A DNA stretch of 64,000 nucleotides from Pelecanus crispus (taxonomy: Eukaryota; Chordata; Aves; Pelecaniformes; Pelecanidae). Position 1 is the first letter of the stretch. Each line of letters begins with the position of its first letter. The DNA is taken from assembly GCF_030463565.1 (NCBI RefSeq), contig NC_134656.1:2547001-2611000 (forward strand), given 5' to 3'. The position numbers and the translations under genes are program-made. Positions 36,201 through 48,200 of this stretch are shown one piece after another. The notes under the pieces are model-generated. The model saw only the letters and a list, made by a program, of their open reading frames with translations. It had not been told where the DNA came from and did no database searches.

Positions 36201-39200
36201 GTTGTCCAGGGCCCTTTTCTACAAATTAACTCTCAGCAAACTCATGGTCCCATTCAGAAATGTTGCAATTCCTCGGCTGGGAACAAGCACCTTAGAGTAA
36301 AGCTATTTCTTCCTTCCTGACAATCCAAGGACGCGTTGGGGAATGCTGAGGCACTAGGGGAAAGGCAGGGAAAATTCCCGTACGGTGCTCAGATGGGAGC
36401 AGCTGCTGCTGGCTCAGCAGTTTCATCCTGACTCTTAACAGTGCAAAGGTCAATTCACAGTGATGGTGGTGGTCTCGGGCTTCAGGGAAGAGCAAATCTG
36501 TCCTCCTCTTCTTAAGAGAGACAGTAAATAATTGACAGAATAGGGAAAAGCCAGAGTTGGCTACTATTTTTGCATGTGGAAAATGGAGACACTAAAGAGA
36601 ATGCTGGCTTCTCCACATCTGCCCGGAGATGTGTAGTGACTGATTGGTGGGCGTTGGTGGATTGATCTGGAAAGATCTTCTCTCTTTTAAATTGCAATCT
36701 GTAACCCTGCCCTTTGTGACTTTCTGTGTGACAGCTACCTGCATTTCAACCAGCTGGAAAGCCTGGAGACGGAGACTTTTAGTGACCTGCCGAAACTTGA
36801 AAGGCTGTAAGTAAAGATGGGACCTTTCTTGTGAGTAAGGGGGTGAGGAGAAGGGGGAAAAACCCCTTCGTTTTGTGTAACTGTTTTGATAGCATGAAGC
36901 GTGATCTTCAAAATGGAGGGAAACGCAAAAAGAAGCTTCCTTGAAGAAGGAGATTTTATGTACTTGCCAAGTAGAAGGGTTACTGAGAATATGAAGGGAA
37001 TTTCCCATGTTGTGTTATGTGCACGTTTCCATCTAAGTAGGGGTAAATCTGCAGAAAGCCCTACAGTTGGCCAAGCCAGCTGAAATTTTACTCTGACCAT
37101 AAGGTCAGTATTAGTCACTGTTGGGCAGTGTGTACAAAAAAAGGGGGTGGAAAAGGAATAAAGTCAGAAGAAAGTCTAACAAGAAAAACACGCATCCTTC
37201 TTGAAAGCAGCTAGGAAACAAAGTCCTGTGTCTCCTGCTCCCCAGGATCACTTCTAGCAGTTATGTAGCCACTAGAACCAAAGTTCACATGGTGGTTCCC
37301 ACTCCACGGTGAAACCAACAGACCCTTCTACACAGCACGGAAATGTGCCTTATAGCCATACATGCTAGGAAAATAAAATCATGGGATCCAAACACCTGTA
37401 GGAAAATTCAGACCATGGCTAATCTCGGTCGTGGTATTTGATCTAACAAAAATTCTGGATTTAAATTTTAGAGGAAGGCTTGTCAGCATCCAAGCTGGGC
37501 AACTAGGCTGAACTTGCGTGTACGCGTGTGTATGCAGGCATTTGCACGCAAGCTGTACTGCTTTTGTGTTTCTTTCCTGTTCCACCATCTACTAAAATTG
37601 CTTCCTATCTTTTTTCAATGGCCTTTTATGAGTTTTAGGTATAACCAACATAATTAAATTTTCCCCTCCATTAAGGGAAGGGAGAGTTAATTATTCCATC
37701 CTGGTCCCTTAGTGCAATCAGGTTTTTTGTAAGAACTGGGGAGTCTTATCTATGTGCTAAGACTCTGGAAGTGAGAATTTGCCTCAGTTTTCTTCAGAGA
37801 CAAGCCCAGTTTAGGCTGTTGTTGTCTGAATTAGATTTACTCGTGGATCTGGGTTAATAACTACATTGAGTCTAGGGCATGAGTTGCCTAGCGTCTTCTG
37901 CTGGAGCCTTACTTCAATGGCTGCCCTTGTAAAATTTCCGTATCTTCTGCAGGGGGGAAAAGAAAAGGACCCTTCTAAACCGGAGCTGACCCCGGAACAG
38001 AAAATATAGGGCGAGTCCAGTCTGTGGGGATTTCATGCCCTTTCCCCTCCCTTTGCAGAGCATGAAGCGGATTAACTTTAAGGTTCCAGTTTAGACCTGT
38101 TACATCACGTCTTGAGTCACCATTTCCAGTCCACACCCACTCTCCGCTTTGGTGCGTTGCATCGCGCTCGCAAATGAATGAAATCCCTATAGCTCATGGA
38201 AACGAACACAGTAAATTTTAAAAACTAAGCTCCATTTTGATGAGCAGCCTTTGTATTTAAACTGAGTGTTGACCTGGGATGTTATCATCTGCGTAGTACA
38301 AATACTGAATAATGTTTTGGCATGGGTTCTCCCGTTGCAGATTCTTGCACAACAACAAGATTTCCAGGATTCATCCAGGGACATTCTCTCAACTGGAATC
38401 CCTCAAACGGCTGTAAGTAAAAAACATTGCCTGCAAAGAGCAATTGTTTATCTTTGATCAGATGGCCAGGACCTGAGGAAAAATGTGCCTGGTTGGCAAA
38501 GCTTTCAGTTGTTGCACTTCTAAGGCCACTGCTAAGTTTATAAAACAGTTTTGATTGGACACAAGAGCTGATTTAACCAGTTAGTGGTTTCTTCATGCTA
38601 GTGTCTAATTACAATCTAATTCTAATCTTCTTACAGCTCAATAATGCCACAGCAATGAACATTCCTGGAAAGTCCTCACAACCTTCTGTCCTACAGTTTG
38701 AACCCATAAAACATCCTTCAAAAATGTATGAAGTCCAGGTCACAGATATGACCTCGATCATGTCTTCAGATCAGTATCTAACATGGAAGGAAAAATTGTA
38801 TTTCTAAAGAAAAAAAAAAAAAAGGCTTTTTTCCTAGAGATTGAAAATACTCAGAGGGGTGTCGAGGTGCACAGTTCTCATCCCACCTAGGAACGCCCTG
38901 GTGTGTTATTCCCACATAACCTGGCTGTCTCTTAAGCTTACTTTTTGCTTGCTTAAACCCCCCAGAGCTTTGCTTTGTTTGTCTTTTATGCTCATTGGAA
39001 ATCAGTTCTATTACGTGTTTTGAGGGGGGAAAAAAAAAAAAGAAAGCAAAAACTAAAGAATTTTGGTGCTCTGCCACGCTTTTAAACTACTAAGAAATAA
39101 TGTGTTTCTCACTGCAGCCCTCTGTGATTTCTGCAAGCAGGTAAAATGCTTCGCTTTTCCTTCTTTAACAGGGAATAACTTGTGACATGTTTTCTGTGCG

Positions 39201-42200
39201 TGTCAGAGAAAAAGGTGGGGTGTCTGTGAAATGCTGTATCATGGCCTTGGGCGAAAGCTCGCATTCTCAAATGTTTGTCTCTGGAAACATTAGACCTTTC
39301 TTCCATGGTTTTTTTTTTTTTTCAATGGCCCTGACCCATCTACTCTAAAACTGTCGGTGGGGAAGGAGGCATCACCTAATCCCTCTATAGTCTTTATTTA
39401 TCCTTATAATAATATATATATATATATATAAAAAAATAATGTTCCACAGCACGTAGGAATGAGGTCAGCAGAGGGAAAAGCAGGGGTGCACCGGGAGGTC
39501 ACCGGTGCTCCGTTCGGCATGGTTCAGGCGTATGTTGCAGTAATAAAAGTTCCTACGGTTGTGCAGAAATGCTACGACCTCTAGCAGCTGGTCGCAGGAA
39601 GAGATTGATCCCATGCACGCTAAAATCAAGGGGGAGTTTTTTTGAGCTAAGGATAAAAGAGAATGGAAAGCTCTAACAGAGGCAGTGTTACCTGCTGTTC
39701 TTAGAGAATTCAGTAAAGGTTGAAATCTCCATCCTGGGGGAAATACCAATATTTCAGTGTCTGTCTCTCCTTCAAATTAAGCCAAAAATGCATAATCCTA
39801 TTTAACAGGATAATTTTCATTTGAGACTGGAATGGCTGATGGGTAATGTTAGTTTTTCAATGAAATCCTTCTGACTTGGTTAAGCATCCTATTTAAACGT
39901 TGTGGAATGAAATATCTCAAATTTTCATTTGGGATACAACCAAATGCAGGGAAGAACAGCCCGGTGATCCGGAGGATCCGGAAGGACTGTTCCCCTCCTG
40001 TGTCCTGGAGAAGGAGGCAGCAGCCAGAGGCTGGGAAATGAACTGCCTTGTCCTGGGTTTTGCAGGCGGCTGGACTCCAACGCCTTGCTTTGCGACTGCG
40101 ACTTGATGTGGCTGGCTGAGCTGCTGAAGAAATACGCCGAGCAGGGCAGCATCCAGACAGCCGCCACCTGCGAGGCTCCTCGGGAGCTGCACGGCCGCTC
40201 CATCGTCACCTTGACCGCCCAGGAGTTTAACTGCGGTGAGCGAGGTCAAACCCCTCCACCAGCCACCCTCAGCCCGCGGAGCTGGGGTTGTGTCTAGGAA
40301 TTGCTTCCTCCACCCCTCTTCCTCCCTCTTCCCTGTCCTGGCGTCTGGCTTTCTCCCTGCTTTTACTGCTGAAATGGAAACGTCCCAGTGGGGTCACAGA
40401 AGTTATCAGGATAATTCAGAGAAAGCTGACGGGCGTGTGGGGGTTGAAAGAAGCTCCGTTTTGGCTGGCAGGGGTTGTCTTGGTTTTTAGATAGAGTGGG
40501 GCAGTAAAGGACCTGCTGCGGTCAGCGGCTAAACCAGCAACCAGAAGCAATGTCCCGCATTAGGCTGAACAGAAGGGGAACACTGGGAGAGCTGCAGTGT
40601 CTGCAAACACAACTGAAAACCGCAGCAAAGGCTTAGTAGATACGTAGCTGAATGCTTTGTTTGATTGCGGTAATGTTTTGTGTTTGTTAAGCGGTTATTC
40701 TTTAAATTTCGATAATTTCTCGCTGAAGAATGCCATTTTGAAATGAAAGGTTTTGTGCTGAAAAATTCCAAAGTTAAGTATTTCATGTAGAAAAAGACAA
40801 AACTCTTGACTTTTAAGTGCACGCATCGGTGGCGGATGGCACGAGCGTTGGCTGTGGTTCCCTGATATTTCACTGCTGGTAGAGTCAGTCCGAGACGTTC
40901 CCACTTGCCCAGGCCGGCTATTAGCATCCCTCCCAGATATGCCAGTCCAGCTGTGTGCGCGGCCGTGCTGTGAGCCAGATGTGTGAGATCAGCTGGATTT
41001 TGAAGCACTCTCCCTTGCATTCTGCTTTTCTCCTATGATTTTATTATTTTTTTTTAAAATCTTGACCGTTTCACAGCTTAATTTAGGGCACGGCTATGCA
41101 AAGAGTGGAACTGGCAGAAACGGGTTGGTAACCTCGAGGGACAGGGAGGAATAGGAAGGGTCTAGAGAAAGCAGCTGGGGACACATGGAGTGGGACCCGC
41201 TGCGAGCGGATGTGCCGCACAACGAGCTGTCCCCGACACGCACCCGGTGCCACGGTACAGCAGTTAATGTAAATTTGTTCTAGTTTAGGCATGGGCGCAC
41301 AGTGGGATGTCTGTCAAATTAGCCAGAGCACCTGGTGGGAAGATTTTGCTGGCATTAGGCTTTTACACTGGTATTGTGCCAGCTGGGGAAGACAAATGAT
41401 GCATAATTCAGCGTAAAGCTCTAATAATGCAGGCAGCTGATATCTGAGTCAGTACGAAGCCCGCTGGCATCAAGTTAACCCACCACTTTTTAGCAAATGT
41501 GAACCAGCAGAGCAAATCTGCACTGGATCAGCATTTCGTACCATGGAGCGGTGGTGGGTTTGGTCCTGCACCAGCATCATGGAGGCTGGTTGCCAAGCCA
41601 TTGGCTTGTGGTCTAAGGAGTAAGGGCACAGACCTTCCACTGGGAAAGGTGGCAGGTTCCCACTTACTCTTATGAATAATCCAGCTGGTTTTACTGGATT
41701 ACTGGTGAGCGTACAGATTGTTAGATGGGGAAGTATTCCACTGAATCAAGATCAAGCGCTGCAGACCACGTACATAAATTCCTTCCTATTTAGAACATCC
41801 TTTAAATGTTTGACTTGCTTAGTGCTTGAGTACATCTTCAAGTGAAGCACATAGGGGAAGGCTTGGTTGAATAGGGGTCAGCTGATGAATTAGGGACATA
41901 ATGAATTAAAGCATGTCGAAAGGGAAGTGGTGGGATTTGCTGGCACTATGTTCAGATGGAGCAGGCAGTTGCTGAGAACAGCAGGCTGCCAGGGGCAGAA
42001 AAACAGCCCAAGCGAGGATGCCACTGACTTTTTCGCTTATTTTGGGGGAGCCGGGGACCAACTCTTGGGGCAGCAATAGCGAACCAGTGTACAGCCAGGT
42101 CTGTTTTTTCTCAATGCTGCCTGGGGCTGCGCAGGGCCAACATACTGGCCATAGGAACAACCACTTCAATTCTCCAGGGCTTTTGGTGGGCTCAGATGAA

Positions 42201-45200
42201 TGATGCTGTTCCCTCCCTGACATCATTTTTGCTGATGTTGGTGAGAAGTCTTGGGGTGGCTCTGAGTCGATGCCGTTGTGCCTAGGGCTCTGCTGGTGCC
42301 TGCTTGCTCGGGGGTCGCAGGATGGCTGTTACACTACCCACTGCTCTCCGGTTGGGCTGTAGGTGGTTTTGTGCTGCTCTAGACTGGGCTGTGTTAAAAA
42401 CGGTGTTTTGCAGAGAGGCCTCGCATAACCTCGGAACCCCACGATGTCGACGTCCTCTTGGGAAACACAGTTTATTTCACCTGCAGGGCAGAAGGCAACC
42501 CAAAGCCTGCGATTATTTGGCTGCACAACAAGTAAGTCGCACACGATGAGCCCTGGGGTAGCAAAGGTTTTCAAGCACTGAGCTCTTCAGAGACTGCCTG
42601 TAATTACAAAAGCTGTTTCATGCAACATTAAAAAAAAAAAAAAAAGAAACGGCTATTCGATAGGTTGTATTTACCTTCCTTTTAATAGCATTCTCTGGTG
42701 ACCATGTAATCCAAGTGGAGTTTTCATCTGCATTTGTAATGTTTCATCTGCATTTGTAATGGATTCCAAGAGCTTATAACTTTCCCATAAACATACTCTG
42801 CAGGGCAAAAACAATTGTCTTTTGATCAGAAAAAAAATAAATTTAGTATTTTGTGTTGCTCTAAGCCACCATGCTTGCCATTTATTAACTGCTGAATTGC
42901 TTCTAGTCTCTAGGCTTTTCTCACTGAAGGCCTAGCATGCTGGGAGAGTGGCTCATTTTCAAAGGGAAAAATCACTGGTCTCCACTGAAAAACAGACCTC
43001 GCAAAGCAGTGTATAGATTATCATTCTATACAGCAACACTGAAAAAATATATGGCTATGCTAGATGCCAAAGCATTTCTGGGAAGTGCTACACAATAAAA
43101 TATTCTGTGCTCAAGCAGTTGCCCACTGTGGAAGTGAAGTTACTTTGCTGCTTTACAAGCTTCTTGTCTGTGGGAGTCTGACTAGGGCTCTGTTATTAAT
43201 AAAAATGATCAATGTATGCTTCTTCAGCTAACTCCCCACCAGGCAGAGTTTCAGCACAGAGCAAAAGTTTATGGCTGAGTTAAGTCCCCCTGGAAAGAAG
43301 GTTTTGTTAGGGAACTGCTGGCAGGCTCCCAAAGACAGCATTGTAAGAGGGGTAATGATAATAAATGTTCCACAAACGAGATATGACTAGAGTGAGGAGA
43401 CATCAGGGGAATTCAATAAATGCCCAGCAAGCATATTAGTTTGCATAGTGGATTCAGCCTTTGTCCTAGGGGACGAGAGGTCCCTTCTGCCTTTTCAATC
43501 ATCTGCAGCCATCCAAGATTCCTTCGTGCTGGGACAAATGGGATGCAGAAGTGGGACCTTCTGCCGTGGGCTGGGATCCAGGAGTTGCAGGTCATTGTAG
43601 AAAGAAGGAAGATGTTTCACAGCTCTCGGGTTGGGTTGGAGTCCAAGCTGTGTTGGGGTCCCACAGTGACTTACTCAGAAATTTTTGCCCCCCTGAGGCC
43701 TTTGAGCCCGTTCAAATAGAAATGGCTGCACACAATAACAAAATTAATTCATTATTATATTTACACTTAGTAAATAATGAGAACAAGCTTTCCGGGCCTG
43801 GATGCCCTGACAATAGCAACGATGCTATTGCATGGGAACAGTGCGCTTTCCTGATGGGCTGTAAATGTCGTATGTAATCAGTGGTGAGAGAAAAAGTAGC
43901 TCACCCAGGGAGTGAATCAGAGCTGGAGCTGAAGTTCAGTGCTGTAAATCATAACTCTTGCTATAAATTTCATGAAGTCTCAGAATAGCTCCAAGGAACA
44001 CCAATTTATTCCAATGCGTGCAAAGCCCCACCACTCCCCCAGCAGCTCGGGGGAAGACCACCGGTCTTTACTCCTTTCAGATTTTGCCTTTTTGTGGCTG
44101 TTTTTCAGTAATGAGATTGACATGAAAGATGACAACCGCCTGAACCTGTTGCAAGACGGTACCTTGATGATCCAGAACACCAAGGAGTCAGACAAAGGCA
44201 TCTACCAGTGCATGGCCAAGAACATAGCTGGGGAGGTCAAGACACAAGAAGTCGTTCTGCGCTATTTTGGCACCCCATGTAATTAAGCCTTGTGCACCCC
44301 TTGAAGGACCAGCTCGGGTTGAGGGCCAGGAGTGGAACTAAGTCAGAGTCAGTCCCGGCTTTGTATAAGCCAAGATGTTCTTGGTGTGCTGGGGAAGAGA
44401 GTGGCTAACAGCGCAGCGTGGCCTGAGCTGTAAGGGGGTTCCTTCATGGGAGTCGGAAATTGGGGGTTTAGAGATTGAAGGTAATTGGGGGCTGGGGTGG
44501 GAGTTTGGAGGCTGGGATGAATTCTGCAGCACAGAGGTATCGAGGGTGAAGGGGACACAGGGGTGGGGATGCTCCAGCACTAAGGGACTGGGATGGGGAG
44601 GTGGTAGGAAGAAGCAGCACTGGAGGAATTGCTCACAGCAAGGATTTGGAGGTCAGGGAAGAGCCAGGTGACTGCCAGCGGGGTTGCATGAGGAGTCCAA
44701 GCAATGTCTGCCTGTAACTGAGCAGGCAGCAGAGCTTGTGGTTTCTGAGGCACTCGTTTCCTTCCAGCCAAGCCCACTTTTGTGATCCAGCCGCAGAACA
44801 CTGAAGTGCTGATTGGGGAAAGCGTCACCTTGGAGTGTGGGGTCTCTGGGCACCCCCACCCTCGCATCAGCTGGACCCTTGGCACAGGCTCTCCTTTACC
44901 ACAGGATTCCCGTTTCGCTATCACCGGCTCTGGAGGACTCTTCATTCAGAACGTCACCTTCTCGGACCAGGGACAGTACAACTGCAATGCCAGCAACACC
45001 GAGGGATCCATCCAGGCGACAGCAAGGATCATAGTGCAAGGTGGGAAGTCCCAGGGTGATGACATTTCTGGGATAAAGTGCTCGGTCAGGGGGCTGTATT
45101 TAGGCCCTGTGACTGGTTCTGCTCCCATGAGCTGAGAATTAACCTGAGCTTGCTGCCTGAGTTTTTCCTGCTGCTCAGTCATTGCTTTCCCTTCCAGATT

Positions 45201-48200
45201 CTCCCAGATTTCTCCTCATCCCCACTGATCAGACAGTAACTGAGGGACAAAGCGTGGATTTTCCCTGCTCTGCCGAGGGTCACCCTCCACCCGTGATTGC
45301 CTGGACGAGGGCAGGTACTGTCTCGCTTGACTCACGATTTCTTTCTCTCCCATGCCACCGTCCACGGGGTGTGGGTGAGAACGGCCAAGCTGCTGGTCCA
45401 GGGCGATGACTTGCAGTGCTGACACAGGACAGATGGTGATCAGCACAGACCTGGTCACACTAGGAGGTATGTTGTAGATCATCAAGGGTGATGTTAAACA
45501 CTGGGGAAGGAGCCTTTTAGGTCTTTGACACACTAAGTCATCATGTCAGAAAGAAGTAGTGTGCTATTTTTCATCAGCATGAAACCCATGGAAAGCCTCA
45601 AACTTCCTCCTGCAGTGGCTTCCTACCTCCTTTGAAAAGGCAGAGTCTGGACACTCCAAGTCGGTGGGTATCACCATGTACCAGCTCTCCATCATTGTCA
45701 TTGATTTGCTCCGCTTGGGAAGCGTGTTGCAGGAGAGCATCGTTCACTGCTGACACACCTCCGAGGTTTCTTGTAGCTTAGGAAAAACCACTTTGGGCCA
45801 ACAGGTGGTGGTGAACTTTTAAAGTCTTGGATGATTGTTAGTGCTGGCTCCATTGAACTGATCCTATCCAACACTTTCTGGGACAGAAGCCAACAACGCT
45901 TGGCCCAGAGGCCCTCCAACTTTTCCTTATGCTTCACAAGCCATAATTAATGGTTTAGTGCTGTGGAGAATTCATGGCTGTTGTATTCCAGCTTCCACAG
46001 CAATAGTCCTGATGCAGAGTTAAGAAGGACCAGCTGAAATTCTCCTCCACCAGCATGTTCTCCATCTCCTTTAACCTGTTTTCCTCCACTGCCCGGATTT
46101 CAGAAGATATCTCTTAGAGATGTGGAAAGGAGCACAGTGACAAGAAGTAAGGTTAACGACTGCGTTGTAACCAGGTTGGCTAGGTCACTCAGCAATCCAA
46201 AGATCAACCAGGCTTTGCACTGCTTTCACAGAAAGCATGCTAAGAACAAGGCAAGAGGAGGAGAGATGATGGAGCATCGCTCATTCTCAAAGCCACTTTT
46301 GACAGTGTGGGCAGGATTCAGATTCCTTTTGGTATTTGGGATGAATAAATAGAACCCTTATTTGGAGGAAAATGGAATATTAAAAAAAAAAGTTGCTAAA
46401 CTGAGAAGTTCTAATAATTTTGTTTGGGTTTGGCAAAGCATTTTAATTTTGAACTTTTCTCCTTAAATAGAGGAAATATTGAAACAATGCAGTTTCCAAA
46501 CTGAAGAAAATCAAGATACCAAATTAAAAAAGACAATACTAAGTGTTTCCATTTGTTTGATTAAACAACCAGTTTGGATAATTGAACACAGATTTGCTAT
46601 CCATCAGGTGTCAGTAAATCTGCAGTTTGTACTAAGAAAAGGTTTATCAGGAAAGAAAAAGGGTACCAGCTCCTTTTGAGTTGCGTAGACAAGACAACTG
46701 TCATGGTCCCGGGTGTGGGAAGAGCAGCATCTGTCCTGTTCCTCGCTTAGCAAGAAGAAGGTGGTATTTCAGGCTGATGTCATGTTGGGAAGGAAATGAC
46801 GTTTTTAACTGTCATGCAGATGCCTCCAGTGATGGGAAGAGAAATCTCACAGATAATTAACAAATCGCACTGCTTGTTTGACCAGGTGGGCCGCTGCCGA
46901 ATGACCGGAGGCACAGCATCCTCTCCACAGGCACCCTGCGGGTGATGAGGGTTGCTTTGCACGACCAAGGCCAGTATGAATGCCATGCCATCAGTGCCAT
47001 CGGGGTGAGGACCCTCCCGGTACAGCTGTCGGTCACCCCACGAGGTAAGCTGGTGAGGCTGTGGGAAATAAGGGCTGGCAAATGGGTTTATTAACATTAT
47101 AATAGAATCATAGAATCATTTAGGTTGGAAAAGACCTTTAAGATCATCCAGTCCAACCCCTAACCTAACACTACCAAAATCCACCGCTAAACCAGTTAAG
47201 GGTAGAGTAGCAGTTTCATGTTTCCTGGCTTGGTGGCTGGATTATTTATAATGAAAGTAAAAACTAGGAATCATTAAGGTTGGAGAGGACCTCTAAGATC
47301 ACAATTCCAACCATCAACCCAACACCCCCATGCCCACTAAACCATGTCCCATAGTGCCACGTCTGTCCGTTTTTTGAGCACTTCCAGGGATGGTGACTCC
47401 ACCACCTCTCTGGGCAGCCTGTTCCAATGCTTGACTGCCCTTTCCATGAAGAAATTTTTCCTAATTTCCAACCTAAACCTCCCCAGGCGCAGCTTGAGCC
47501 CATTTCCTCTCATCCTGTCGCTAACTACTTGGGAGAAGAGACCAACACCCCCCTCCCTGCCCCCTCCTTTCAGGTAGTTGTAGAGAGCGATGAGGTCTCC
47601 CCTCAGCCTCCTCTTCTCCAGGCTGAACACCCCCAGCTCCCTCAGCCGCTCCCCACCAGCCCTGTGCTCCAGACCCTGCCCCAGCTCCGTTGCCCTTCTT
47701 CCATGTTATGGTACATAACACGCTGTTTGACAAGGCAGGGAATTACCCTGGTTCCTATGGAATGGGATTTTGCTTTTGCTTGGGAGCAGACATCTAGCCC
47801 CGAGAGCTCCATCAGTTGGTGGGAAACTTTAAAGAGGTTTCCGAAGCGCCAAGATTTGTAAATTGGAAGAAGCTGCTTCAGTTTTCCTTGCAAATTTATC
47901 TGCTAGTCTAGAAAAAGTAGAACTGTGGGAATGAAACTCATCTGGTGTGGCCAGGGAATGGGGTGGTATCGGTTGGCATCTGCACAAACATGCACTGGGG
48001 CAGGGTTATGTGATCGGAAATGACCTTTAACGCCCATCAGATGAGCTCCAATAGCTGGCCAGTTTGAGTGAAAAATGGGGCCCTTGAATGTGCTTGGGAG
48101 TCGTTATTAAGAAAATGATTGTGGTAAAGGAAAGGAAAGAAAGGATTTTTGTCTGCAAATTTACAAAAAAATTGTATTAATTTAATTCTTAGTGATCTTT

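Noticed and set aside
47337-47861. Open frames on both strands around 47.3-47.9 kb
   Set aside because: They lie within the minus-strand CR1 element and its edge, and are fragments of LINE sequence rather than host genes.
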